Source: Rhodocyclaceae bacterium (GTDB taxonomy: Bacteria > Pseudomonadota > Gammaproteobacteria > Burkholderiales > Rhodocyclaceae). From it: a DNA stretch of 64,000 nucleotides. The stretch covers positions 434,001-498,000 of the forward strand of contig JADKDD010000001.1 of assembly GCA_016718525.1 (NCBI GenBank), in the 5' to 3' direction. The notes beneath the pieces are model-generated. The model had not been told where the DNA came from and did no database searches. It was given only the letters and a program-made list of their open reading frames with translations. The stretch's first letter is position 1, and the number at the start of each line of letters is the position of its first letter. Below, one piece after another: positions 33,837 through 42,429 of this stretch. A program made the position numbers and the translations under genes.

Positions 33837-35009
33837 CTACTTGTTTAGTTCGCGCATTCCACGAGCTAATCCGTCTATCGTCAGCGGAAACATCCGTTCG
33901 GAAAAAATCGTTCTAATGATCTGAATCGAGTGACGATACTCCCAAAGTCGCTCCGGCTCCGGATTCAGCCAAATTGCACGTGGCCAGGTGTCGAGCACGC
34001 GCTGCAGCCAAGTTGCTCCAGCTTCCTCATTGCTGTATTCAACCGAACCGCCAGGCTGCATGATTTCATACGGACTCATGGTGGCATCGCCGACCACCAC
34101 TACTTTGTAGTCTTCGCCATATTTATGCAATACGTCCCATAACGGGAAGCGTTCGCCATGGCGCCGACGGTTGTCTTTCCAGACGTAGTCGTAAATGCAG
34201 TTATGGAAGTAAAAATACTCCATATGTTTGAACTCACTTTTGGCTGCGGAAAACAATTCTTCGCAAACCTTGATGTGATCGTCCATCGAGCCGCCAATAT
34301 CAAAGAACAGCAGCACCTTGATTTTGTTGTGGCGTTCAGGGCGCATCTTGATGTCCAGCCACCCGGCATTTCGCGCAGTGCCTGCAATGGTGCCGTCCAG
34401 GTCAAGTTCGTCTTGTGCGCCTTCGCGGGCGAAACGCCGCAAACGGCGCAGCGCCACCTTGATGTTACGAGTGCCGAGTTCAATTTTGTCGTCGAGATTG
34501 CGGTACTCGCGGTTTTCCCAGACTTTGATGCCCGTCCGGTTGCCACCCGATTCGCCGCCTATGCGGATACCTTCAGGATGAAATCCACCATTGCCAAAGG
34601 GCGAGCTACCGCCGGTTCCAATCCACTTATTGCCGCCTTGATGCCGACCCTTTTGTTCCTCCAGCCGTTTGCGGAATTCCTCCATCAACTTGTCCCAGCC
34701 GAGCTTTTCCAACTTGGCCTTTTCCTCGGCGCTCAAGTGCTTCTTCATCATTGCCTTGAGCCATTCTTCAGGGATGTCGGCTTCCAACCCCGGAATACTT
34801 TCAACGCCTTTGAAATACTCGGCGAAAGCTTGATCAAACTTGTCGTAGTTGGTTTCGTCCTTGACCAGGCAGGTACGCGACAGAAAATAGAAGTCGTCCA
34901 GCGAATGACCTGCCAGTCTGGCTTGCAAACCCTCCAGCAGCGTCAAGTATTCCCGCGTCGAGACGGGAACCTTTTTGGCCTTGAGGTGGAGGAAGAAATC
35001 GATCAGCAT
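33837..35009 (-). CDS. VWA-domain CoxE-like protein, MoxR partner
   Basis: The 390-aa protein has an N-terminal helical region (FFLHLKAKKVPVSTREYLTL), a Gly-rich linker (about 140-160) and a C-terminal VWA domain with MIDAS DIGGSMDDH at about residue 237. The first MIDAS serine is replaced by Gly (D-I-G-G-S instead of D-x-S-x-S), which may weaken metal binding. It starts 9 bp after the MoxR ATPase and must be co-translated with it. Such MoxR-CoxE pairs aid assembly of cofactor enzymes, but the client is not visible here. Confidence 0.9.
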   Translation of the reverse strand: MLIDFFLHLKAKKVPVSTREYLTLLEGLQARLAGHSLDDFYFLSRTCLVKDETNYDKFDQAFAEYFKGVESIPGLEADIPEEWLKAMMKKHLSAEEKAKLEKLGWDKLMEEFRKRLEEQKGRHQGGNKWIGTGGSSPFGNGGFHPEGIRIGGESGGNRTGIKVWENREYRNLDDKIELGTRNIKVALRRLRRFAREGAQDELDLDGTIAGTARNAGWLDIKMRPERHNKIKVLLFFDIGGSMDDHIKVCEELFSAAKSEFKHMEYFYFHNCIYDYVWKDNRRRHGERFPLWDVLHKYGEDYKVVVVGDATMSPYEIMQPGGSVEYSNEEAGATWLQRVLDTWPRAIWLNPEPERLWEYRHSIQIIRTIFSERMFPLTIDGLARGMRELNK

Positions 35010-35018
35010 TGAAAAGTT

Positions 35019-35867
35019 CTAGCGATTGTGCTTGGCCATATAGACCAACCGTTCAAACAGATGCACATCCTGTTCGTTCTTGAGTAATGCGCCATGCAAC
35101 GGCGGAATCGCGGTTTTGTGATCCTTCGAATGCAAGGCTTCCGGTGGAATGTCTTCAGCCAAAAGCAATTTCAGCCAGTCAAGCAATTCCGAGGTTGAGG
35201 GTTTTTTCTTCAGTCCCGGAATTTCGCGCAGGCCGAAGAAGACCTCAAGCGCTTCTTTGAGTAACGCCTGCTTTAAGCCGGGGAAATGCACATCGACGAT
35301 CTTGGTCATCGTTTCGCGATCCGGAAATTTGATGTAATGAAAAAAGCAGCGGCGGAGGAAGGCGTCGGGCAGTTCCTTCTCGTTATTCGAGGTAATGAAC
35401 ACCAGTGGTCGTTGTTTCGCTCGAATCGTTTCACGTGTCTCGTACACATGAAATTCCATGCGATCGAGTTCACGCAAGAGATCGTTCGGGAACTCAATGT
35501 CGGCCTTGTCGACTTCGTCAATCAATATTACACACGGCGTGTCCATTTCAAAAGCTTGCCAAAGCACGCCTTTAACGATGTAGTTGGAAATATTATTGAC
35601 CTTCTCATTGCCAAGTTGAGAGTCGCGCAACCGCGACACCGCGTCGTATTCGTACAAACCTTGTTGTGCTTTCGTCGTTGATTTGACATGCCATTGCAGC
35701 AATGGCATGTTCAGTGCCGAGGCAACTTCCTCCGCCAGCATGGTCTTGCCGGTGCCGGGCTCACCTTTAATCAGTAATGGGCGTTGCAGTGTTATCGCTG
35801 CATTCACTGCCAGCATCAGGTCGGGTGTCGCAACGTAATTTTCGGATCCTGTAAAGCGCATGTTCAT
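35019..35867 (-). CDS. MoxR-family AAA+ ATPase
   Basis: It is 282 aa from the ATG at 35867, which has AGGAG five bases upstream; the frame extends to 35951 without features. Walker A GEPGTGKT (about 37-44), Walker B VILIDEVDKAD, sensor FITSNNEKELPDAFLRRC and the lid region are clear. It acts with the CoxE-like VWA protein encoded right after it, probably as a metal- or cofactor-insertion chaperone. Repeat copy E lies in the gap upstream. Confidence 0.95.
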   Translation of the reverse strand: MNMRFTGSENYVATPDLMLAVNAAITLQRPLLIKGEPGTGKTMLAEEVASALNMPLLQWHVKSTTKAQQGLYEYDAVSRLRDSQLGNEKVNNISNYIVKGVLWQAFEMDTPCVILIDEVDKADIEFPNDLLRELDRMEFHVYETRETIRAKQRPLVFITSNNEKELPDAFLRRCFFHYIKFPDRETMTKIVDVHFPGLKQALLKEALEVFFGLREIPGLKKKPSTSELLDWLKLLLAEDIPPEALHSKDHKTAIPPLHGALLKNEQDVHLFERLVYMAKHNR

Positions 35868-35991
35868 TGTTTCTCCTAAGGTATTGCAGGTGATTATCGC
35901 AAACTCGGCATCACCAGTTTGTAGACTTTCGTCGTTGAGCGAATGCCCCACGGCGCATTGGATTTAGAGGCCTCTGATAGCGTCGACCATT

Positions 35992-36018
35992 GACGGCGTG
36001 TCATCAGCACCAACTGAC
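35992..36018 (+). repeat. 27-bp dispersed repeat, copy E
   Basis: A consensus copy: GACGGCGTGTCATCAGCACC then AACTGAC. It is 10 bp past the stop of the DUF1841 gene and 125 bp upstream of the moxR start. Confidence 0.92.
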
Positions 36019-36028
36019 AGCTTGCGAC

Positions 36029-36460
36029 TCAGTGGCTTGCGCGACGTTGGATGCATTCGAGATAGGCTTCGCCATCCGGCGGTTTGCCTTCACGCTGTGC
36101 CCGCCACATAGTCTCCCCCAGGCAGTCCAAAATTACATGTAGTGCCAGGTGACGGTCGCCTGTGTGCTGTTCCAGTTGACTGAATGCCTTGCGAATGCCC
36201 GGAGGTTGATCGATGGAGAGTTGTTCTTCGATGGCCAGGTGCAGGGACATATGCAGGAAAGGGTTGGTCTCTCCTTGTTCCGGGGTCCACTCGCGCGTTG
36301 CCGCATCTGGCGCCTCCAGTAACGCGTGGTACTCACGATGCCATTCGACAACGTCCGCAGCCAACGTTTCCAGCGCGGTCGCAGGGGTTTTGCTGCGACG
36401 CTTATGCCACGAATCGATGAGAAATTGGCGCGCCTGATCGCGACTCGGCTTATAGAGCAT
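36029..36460 (-). CDS. DUF1841 family protein
   Basis: The 143-aa protein matches the DUF1841 pattern: PSRDQARQFLIDSWHKRR, HREYHALLEAPDAATRE, and a TPEQGETNPFLHMSLHLAIE segment. The function is unknown. The start overlaps nth by 11 bp, a pairing I would expect to be conserved near nth in related bacteria. No signal or membrane segment is seen. Confidence 0.92.
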   Translation of the reverse strand: MLYKPSRDQARQFLIDSWHKRRSKTPATALETLAADVVEWHREYHALLEAPDAATREWTPEQGETNPFLHMSLHLAIEEQLSIDQPPGIRKAFSQLEQHTGDRHLALHVILDCLGETMWRAQREGKPPDGEAYLECIQRRASH

Positions 36461-37085
36461 TTTTTCCCTTGAAATTGCATAGGTCGTTCACCGGGCAACG
36501 AGGACACTCGGGCCTGCGTGCCTTGCAGGTGTAGCGGCCGAGCAGGATCAGCCAATGGTGAGCATGTTGGCGAAATTCAGGTGGAACGGACTTCAGCAGC
36601 TTTTGCTCAACCACGTTCACGGTTCTGCCGAGACCAAGTCCGGTGCGATTGGCGACTCTAAAAATATGCGTATCGACGGCCATTGTTGGTTCGCCAAAAA
36701 CCACGTTGAGGACCACATTGGCGGTCTTGCGTCCGACACCCGGCAGCGCCTCGAGTGCATCGCGGTCATGCGGCACCTCACCACCATGACGTTCGATAAT
36801 CAGTTTCGACAGCGCGGCAACGTTTTTTGCCTTGGTTCGATAGAGGCCGATGGTCTGGATGTATTCCGAAATGCCTTCCTCACCCAGTTCGACCAATGCG
36901 GCGGGTGTCGGATGAGCGCGAAATAGCGGGCGGGTTGCGCGATTGACACCTCTGTCGGTCGCTTGGGCAGAAAGGACCACGGCGACCAGCAGCTGAAATG
37001 GGGATTGATATTCAAGCTCAGTTTTCGGCGCAGGATCAATCGCTGCGAGTCGGGCGAAGAATTTCCGACGATCGGCAAGATTCAT
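36450..37085 (-). CDS. nth: Endonuclease III (DNA glycosylase/AP lyase)
   Basis: Nth removes oxidised pyrimidines and cleaves the AP site. The 211-aa product has the helix-hairpin-helix LPGVGRKTANVV with catalytic Lys120, Asp138 in AVDTHIFRV, and a [4Fe-4S] loop with Cys187, 194, 197 and 203 (C-x6-C-x2-C-x5-C). It overlaps rnfE by 4 bp (ATGA), the same rnf-nth order as in E. coli. Confidence 0.98.
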   Translation of the reverse strand: MNLADRRKFFARLAAIDPAPKTELEYQSPFQLLVAVVLSAQATDRGVNRATRPLFRAHPTPAALVELGEEGISEYIQTIGLYRTKAKNVAALSKLIIERHGGEVPHDRDALEALPGVGRKTANVVLNVVFGEPTMAVDTHIFRVANRTGLGLGRTVNVVEQKLLKSVPPEFRQHAHHWLILLGRYTCKARRPECPRCPVNDLCNFKGKNAL

Positions 37086-37777
37086 CCGCGCTCCGATGCA
37101 GTATTCGCACGCGGCATTCGCTGTTCAAGGAGCCATTGGCGTTGACGCTCATTGGCCCGAGCGTCGAGCCAGTTGCGGCCCGCGATCATGAATCCCAGGA
37201 CCAGGAATGCACCCGGCGGCAAGATGGCAATCAGAAATCCGGGATAGCTTTCCGGAAGTACCTGAATCGCGTGGGCGCGTGGGAAGATCATCTCGATGCC
37301 GGAAAAGAGTGTGCCTTGTCCGACAAACTCGCGAATCAGCCCAAGCAACCCGATTACCCAGACGAAACCAACGCCCATCATCGCGCCGTCCAGTGTCGAC
37401 GCGGCCAAACCGTTCTTGGCGGCAAATGCTTCTACCCTTGCCAGAACAATGCAGTTGGTCACAATCAGCGGAATAAAAATACCGAGCACCAAATACAAGT
37501 CATGCAGAAAAGCATTAAAGGCAAGATCGACCACGGTGACGAGCGAGGCGATTACGAGTACAAAAGCCGGAATTCGGATTTCGTAGGGAATGAATGTTCG
37601 CAGGCCGGATATCACCAGATTCGCCAGCAGCATGACGAGGATCGTGGCCAGACCCAAACTCACAGCGTTGACGAAAGTCGCGCTGATTGCCAATAGCGGA
37701 CACAATCCCAGCAGTTGTGCGAGGATGCTGTTTTGCTTCCATGTGCCGTTCAGTATGATTTCTTTGTACGCGTTCAT
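37082..37777 (-). CDS. rnfE: Rnf electron transport complex subunit E
   Basis: A 231-aa membrane protein of six helices; NGTWKQNSILAQLLGLCPLLA and PLIVTNCIVLARVEAFA are typical of RnfE/RsxE. With RnfA it forms the membrane core that holds an iron-sulfur cluster between their conserved cysteines. Its start overlaps rnfG by 4 bp (ATGA). Confidence 0.97.
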   Translation of the reverse strand: MNAYKEIILNGTWKQNSILAQLLGLCPLLAISATFVNAVSLGLATILVMLLANLVISGLRTFIPYEIRIPAFVLVIASLVTVVDLAFNAFLHDLYLVLGIFIPLIVTNCIVLARVEAFAAKNGLAASTLDGAMMGVGFVWVIGLLGLIREFVGQGTLFSGIEMIFPRAHAIQVLPESYPGFLIAILPPGAFLVLGFMIAGRNWLDARANERQRQWLLEQRMPRANTASERG

Positions 37778-38466
37778 TTCACCGGCTCCAGACGACTCCC
37801 AACTGGCAATGAGAAGAGTGTTTCACGGTTTTGATTCACCCACAATAGCGCCCTTGCACTCGCATTGGTCACTGCCCTGGCACTGATCGTTGCTCCGGCC
37901 ATCTGGTCGAATCGCCCACCGTCCTTTTTGACGCGCCATTGTTTGAACGGCACCTCATCGAACCCGACTTGGTTGAATTGGTTTATCCAGGGACGCTGCT
38001 TGTTGCGATCCTTCTTTGGATCTATGTAATCGCCAAGCCCAGGCGTTTCCTTGTGACGAATTACGCGCTGAGCCAATATCCGACCTTCGGCGCTGATTGC
38101 CAGCAAAAGGCCGATTTGCCCCGAGTAGCCGTCTAGTGCGGTGGCCTCAACAACAATTGCAACGGGTTTGTCTTTCTGGCGCGCCCGATAAACGACACTT
38201 ACACTGGCGTTGTTCAGCGCAGCATCAGCGGGCACCAGAACCTGGTCACGAAGTACATCATTATCATAATTGGCGGCAGGCAGAATTTCATTGATCACGC
38301 GCAAACGCTCAGCTTGCGCGCTGGCCTCAAGCATCGGTGCTGTGATGCGGTAGGTACCTGCCATTAGCGCGGTGAACACCAGCATGAAGATCAACAGGAT
38401 GGCCGCCGTCCGCAGTGCAACGCGAAGCGCTCCCGGTTCCTGGTAGGAGGAATTGCTCTCAGTCAT
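37774..38466 (-). CDS. rnfG: Rnf complex subunit G (covalent FMN)
   Basis: It is 230 aa from the ATG at 38466 (the ten codons before it belong to the rnfD overlap). One N-terminal membrane helix precedes a periplasmic FMN-binding domain. The flavinylation motif reads AGATIS, with Thr as the FMN attachment site. HKETPGLGDYID is also conserved. The start overlaps rnfD by 8 bp. Confidence 0.96.
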   Translation of the reverse strand: MTESNSSYQEPGALRVALRTAAILLIFMLVFTALMAGTYRITAPMLEASAQAERLRVINEILPAANYDNDVLRDQVLVPADAALNNASVSVVYRARQKDKPVAIVVEATALDGYSGQIGLLLAISAEGRILAQRVIRHKETPGLGDYIDPKKDRNKQRPWINQFNQVGFDEVPFKQWRVKKDGGRFDQMAGATISARAVTNASARALLWVNQNRETLFSLPVGSRLEPVK

Positions 38467-39475
38467 GCCTTGAGCCCTGATCGTCTTTGAGTCCAAAAAC
38501 CTTCGGCTGGGTGTACATGTCGATCAACGGTGCTGCTACGTTCATCAGCAATACTGCGAAGGCAATCCCGTCAGGGTAGCCGCCGAAATGTCGGATGATC
38601 CAGGTGATCAGCGCCACGCCGGTGGCGAAGATCAATTTGCCGCGAGGCGTGGTGCAGCCCGAGACCGGGTCGGTGACGATAAAAAAGGCGGCGAGCATGG
38701 CACCGCCACTGATGAGTTCAAACAGTGGTCCGTTGAACGCCGATGGATCAATTGCACTCGAAACGCCGGCAAGCGCGATCAGCGTAACGAGAAACGCCGT
38801 CGGCATATGCCAACTGATGATGCGTTGCTGGAGTAACCAGAGTCCACCGGCAAGATATCCGGCCGCAATCCATTTCCATGCTGCGTGCAGGTCAGGGCGA
38901 CTTTGCAAGAAAGTCTCAACACTCAGTTTTGTTTCGACGCCATGCATTGCGGTGCGCAATGTGTCGAGCGGAGTGGCCATCGTGACCGTATCGACGGAAT
39001 GTGACCCGAAAATAAGAGCGCCAGCCTGCCCGATATCCATCGCCGCCCCGGCACCCGGCCAGCGCGACATCATCAAAGGATAGGCGACGATCATCAAGGC
39101 GAAGCCAACCATTGCGGGGTTGAACGGATTTTGTCCCAGTCCGCCATAGAGATGTTTGGCGACAAGGATTGCAGCCAGCGTCGCAACGACGACCAGCCAC
39201 CATGGACCGGTGGATGGGAAACTCAATGCAATCAACCACGCCGTAACCAGCGCAGAGCCGTCACCTACCGAGCGCCAGATTGGTCTGTCGCGCAGTTTGA
39301 GCATCAACGCCTCCGCGAGCAGAGCGGTGAGCGAGGCGAGCCCAAGCTGGATCAATACACCCGGCCCGAAAAACCAGGCATAAGCAGCGATGCCGGGAGT
39401 TAGCGCCGCCAGCACACGCAGCATGACTGACTGTACGCTGGATGCTTTTGTCACATAAGGTGAGTTGTGAGCCAT
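38459..39475 (-). CDS. rnfD: Rnf complex subunit D (covalent FMN)
   Basis: The 338-aa membrane protein has about ten helices (AKHLYGGLGQNPFNPAMVGFA, DPVSGCTTPRGKLIFA). The FMN-threonine motif reads TMATPLD, where the more usual form is SGATPL; the Thr is kept. It transfers electrons across the membrane between RnfC/B and RnfG. Confidence 0.97.
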   Translation of the reverse strand: MAHNSPYVTKASSVQSVMLRVLAALTPGIAAYAWFFGPGVLIQLGLASLTALLAEALMLKLRDRPIWRSVGDGSALVTAWLIALSFPSTGPWWLVVVATLAAILVAKHLYGGLGQNPFNPAMVGFALMIVAYPLMMSRWPGAGAAMDIGQAGALIFGSHSVDTVTMATPLDTLRTAMHGVETKLSVETFLQSRPDLHAAWKWIAAGYLAGGLWLLQQRIISWHMPTAFLVTLIALAGVSSAIDPSAFNGPLFELISGGAMLAAFFIVTDPVSGCTTPRGKLIFATGVALITWIIRHFGGYPDGIAFAVLLMNVAAPLIDMYTQPKVFGLKDDQGSRHD

Positions 39476-39496
39476 AGGTCGTGATCGATTACCCGG

Positions 39497-41188
39497 TTAG
39501 GAATCTGGCGGCAATTGTGGTTTGGCTTGTTCGCGGATCTCGGCACGACGGGACTCAATCTGCGCGATCTCGGCCAGTTGCTCTGCACTCACGTGCCCAG
39601 TGTTTTTCGGCGCGATTTCGCCACCTTGCTGTCGTGCTCTCTCCAATGCCGCCGCGATCAATGCTTTTGTTGCATCGTCACCGCCAGAATCACCGCCTGC
39701 GGAGGCAGCCGCTAAATCTGCTGCCGATTGAGCTTTGGCTTCTGCAGCAGCGGCAGCGCGAGCGGCAAGTCGTGCTACTTTTTCATGCTCTTCGCGCTCA
39801 TCGCGGAATTGGCGGAACTCGAAACGCTCGCGCGCTTCGTCGGCCAGAGCCTTCTCCTTTTCACGAGCCCATATTTCGCTTTTGGCAAAGCGATAGTAAT
39901 CAACCAGTGGAATATTGGACGGACACACGTAGGAGCAGCACCCGCACTCAATGCAGTCAAACAGATGATATTCCTGCGCCTTCCCAAACAACTTGGCGCG
40001 GGCAAACCAGTACAACTCGAGTGGCTGCAAATCGGCCGGACAGGCGATCGCGCACTCGCCGCAACGGATGCAAGGCATTTCCGGTGGAGCCGGTGGAAAG
40101 ATTTTTTGCGAACCCAACAAGATACAGTTGGTGGCCTTAACCACCGGTACGTCCTGACTGGCAAGCTCAACTCCCATCATCGGGCCACCCATGATGACGC
40201 GATCAGTGTCTGCCAACGGGTCGCACAGTGCAACAATGTCTTTCATCAAGGTACCAATCAGAACCTCGAAATTGCGTGCATTGGAAACATTGCCTGCCAC
40301 GGTCACAATACGGGATATCAGCGGGCGACCCAGCGCGATCGCCTGATAAATCGCCAATGCCGTGGCCACATTGAAGCATTGAACGCCGTATTCGACAGAA
40401 CGTCTCCCATGTGGGACCTCAATCCCGGTGATGACCCGAATTAACTGCTTGGCACCGCCGGCCGGGTAGCGTGTCGGTACAGTTGTCACTGCAAAATCTT
40501 CTTTACTCTCACTGACTGCAGTCTGCATCGCAGCGATAGCTTGGGGCTTGTTGTCCTCGATCCCGATACAGACGGCTTTTGCGTTGAGTACTCGGCGCAT
40601 CAGTGCTACACCGCGAACAATTTCCGTGGCGCGCTCGCGCATCAACATGTCGTCACAAGTGATGTACGGCTCGCACTCCGCACCGTTGATGATGAGTGTG
40701 TCGATCCCGATTTGGTGGCCGGCGTTCAGCTTTAGATGGCTGGGGAAGACGGCGCCGCCGAGCCCAACAACACCAGAGTCGCGCAGGTAGTCGCGAATTT
40801 CTTGCGCCGTCGCTTGTTCATAGTCAAACGCACTGCAAGCAATCCAATCATTGTGTCCGTCAGCCTGAAGCACTACGCACAAAGATGACAGACCGGAAGG
40901 ATGTGGCAACTGGCGCATCTCAATAGCGACAACAGTGCCCGACGTGGATGCATGAACCGCTGCGGAAACATCACCGTCGGCTTCACCAATTCGCTGACCA
41001 CACAACACACGCTCGCCAACCGAGACAATCGGACGCGGCGTGCCGCCGATGCTTTGATGCAAGGGAATGACCAGTTCAGTTGGTGCTGGTGGGACGCCGA
41101 TAGGTACGCGAGTGGATTGGTCCTTGTGGTACTCAGGGGTCACTCCACCATTGAAGCGAAACAATTGTTGTTGTGGCTGTCGGATCAT
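39497..41188 (-). CDS. rnfC: Rnf complex subunit C (NADH/FMN and ferredoxin domains)
   Basis: From the ATG at 41188 (4-bp overlap with rnfB) the product is 563 aa: an N-terminal barrel-sandwich domain (FNGGVTPEYHKDQ), a flavin/NADH-binding Complex1_51K-like domain (INGAECEPYITCDD, GGAKQLI), two [4Fe-4S] sites (CIRCGECAIACP and CIECGCCSYVCP) and an Ala/Glu-rich tail. It receives electrons from NADH. The segment PIGVPPAPTELVIPL is encoded by DNA that matches the dispersed repeat family (copy F). Confidence 0.97.
   Translation of the reverse strand: MIRQPQQQLFRFNGGVTPEYHKDQSTRVPIGVPPAPTELVIPLHQSIGGTPRPIVSVGERVLCGQRIGEADGDVSAAVHASTSGTVVAIEMRQLPHPSGLSSLCVVLQADGHNDWIACSAFDYEQATAQEIRDYLRDSGVVGLGGAVFPSHLKLNAGHQIGIDTLIINGAECEPYITCDDMLMRERATEIVRGVALMRRVLNAKAVCIGIEDNKPQAIAAMQTAVSESKEDFAVTTVPTRYPAGGAKQLIRVITGIEVPHGRRSVEYGVQCFNVATALAIYQAIALGRPLISRIVTVAGNVSNARNFEVLIGTLMKDIVALCDPLADTDRVIMGGPMMGVELASQDVPVVKATNCILLGSQKIFPPAPPEMPCIRCGECAIACPADLQPLELYWFARAKLFGKAQEYHLFDCIECGCCSYVCPSNIPLVDYYRFAKSEIWAREKEKALADEARERFEFRQFRDEREEHEKVARLAARAAAAAEAKAQSAADLAAASAGGDSGGDDATKALIAAALERARQQGGEIAPKNTGHVSAEQLAEIAQIESRRAEIREQAKPQLPPDS
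41075..41101 (-). repeat. 27-bp dispersed repeat, copy F (inside rnfC)
   Basis: On the minus strand it reads ATCGGCGTCCCACCAGCACC then AACTGAA, 24 of 27 bases like copies B/H taken together. It is in frame in the N-terminal region of rnfC and codes for IGVPPAPTE. Confidence 0.75.
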
Positions 41189-41745
41189 GACTGCACCTGA
41201 GCCGGATGAAGCGGGAACACGGGATATTTCCACTTCCACGTGTCTACAGTTTCATGTAGTACTTCCATGGTGATGCAATCGACCGGGCAGGGAGGCAGGC
41301 AAAGTTCGCAGCCGGTACATTGATCAGCAATAATCGTATGCATCTGTTTGGCCGCACCGACGATCGCGTCGACCGGACAGGCTTGAATGCAAAGCGTGCA
41401 TCCGATACAGGTTTGTTCATCTATGACGGCGACAGCCTTGGGCTTTTCTACCCCGTGCTCCGCAGACAACGGTTTGAATTCGCGGCCGAGGAGGTCCGCC
41501 AGCTTGCGAATACCTTCCTCACCACCGGGCGGGCACTGATTGATCTCTGCCTCCCCGCGTGCGATTGCGGTCGCGTAGGGCTTACAGCCTGGGTAGCTGC
41601 ATTGGCCACACTGCGTCTGCGGCAGGATCGCATCAATTTTTTCGACCAGCGGATCACCTTCGACACGAAACTTAACCGCGGCATAACCCAGTGCAGCCCC
41701 GAGCACGACGGCACCAAGTGACATCACGAGAATTGCTTCGAGCAT
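41185..41745 (-). CDS. rnfB: Rnf complex subunit B (iron-sulfur protein)
   Basis: The 186-aa protein has one N-terminal helix, then a four-cysteine [4Fe-4S] domain (Cys46, 49, 54, 71) and two ferredoxin clusters (Cys113, 116, 119, 123 and Cys143, 146, 149, 153). It is the electron entry or exit subunit for ferredoxin. It begins 2 bp after rnfA. Confidence 0.97.
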   Translation of the reverse strand: MLEAILVMSLGAVVLGAALGYAAVKFRVEGDPLVEKIDAILPQTQCGQCSYPGCKPYATAIARGEAEINQCPPGGEEGIRKLADLLGREFKPLSAEHGVEKPKAVAVIDEQTCIGCTLCIQACPVDAIVGAAKQMHTIIADQCTGCELCLPPCPVDCITMEVLHETVDTWKWKYPVFPLHPAQVQS

Positions 41746-41747
41746 GG

Positions 41748-42332
41748 CTATTTGTACTTATCGAGGCCGGTAAAGCCCATGAACGCCAGACTAATGAGGC
41801 CAGCGGTGACCATGGCGATCGCCGTGCCGCGAAAATGAACCGGCACATCGGCACCCTCAAGGCGTTCGCGCATCGCGGCGAAGAGAATCAATGCCAGTGA
41901 AAAGCCGACGGCACTGCCAAAGCCAAACAACAGCGACTCGACAAAGTTGTATTTGAGCGTGACGTTAAGCAACGGGACACCCAGCACCGCACAGTTGGTC
42001 GTAATCAGCGGCAAATAAATGCCGAGTACCTGATGCAGCAGAGGGCTAACCTTTTGGATCACCAGTTCCGTAAGTTGGACGATAGCAGCGATGGTCACTA
42101 TGAACGACAAGGTACGCAAGTACTCCAGACCATTGGGCTGCAACAGCCATCGATCAATCACAAAGCTACTGCCACAGGCCATGGTCAGGACAAATGTAGT
42201 TGCGGCACCCATGCCCAGTGCCGTTTCGAGTTTCTTGGAGACACCCATAAACGGGCACAGTCCCAGAATCCGCACGAACACCACGTTGTTTACCAGCACC
42301 GCACCTAGAACAACAAAGAAATATCCAGTCAT
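41748..42332 (-). CDS. rnfA: Rnf complex subunit A
   Basis: A 194-aa membrane protein of six helices with NNVVFVRILGLCPFMGVSKK and ITTNCAVLGVPLL. Its cysteines coordinate the intramembrane cluster with RnfE. It is the first gene of rnfABCDGE-nth; all six rnf genes are present, so the complex should be functional as an ion-pumping NADH:ferredoxin oxidoreductase or as the SoxR-reducing system. Confidence 0.97.
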   Translation of the reverse strand: MTGYFFVVLGAVLVNNVVFVRILGLCPFMGVSKKLETALGMGAATTFVLTMACGSSFVIDRWLLQPNGLEYLRTLSFIVTIAAIVQLTELVIQKVSPLLHQVLGIYLPLITTNCAVLGVPLLNVTLKYNFVESLLFGFGSAVGFSLALILFAAMRERLEGADVPVHFRGTAIAMVTAGLISLAFMGFTGLDKYK

Positions 42333-42429
42333 GATCGGGGGATTTTAGTTTTACGTGCTTGTGTGGGCGTGAATCATGCAGTAACTACTGTTATGCGCTG
42401 CAAGGCGAACGAACTGCACATCCGAAACT

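Noticed and set aside
34158..35012. 284-codon plus-strand frame
   Set aside because: Antisense shadow of the CoxE-like gene, which has clear domain motifs.
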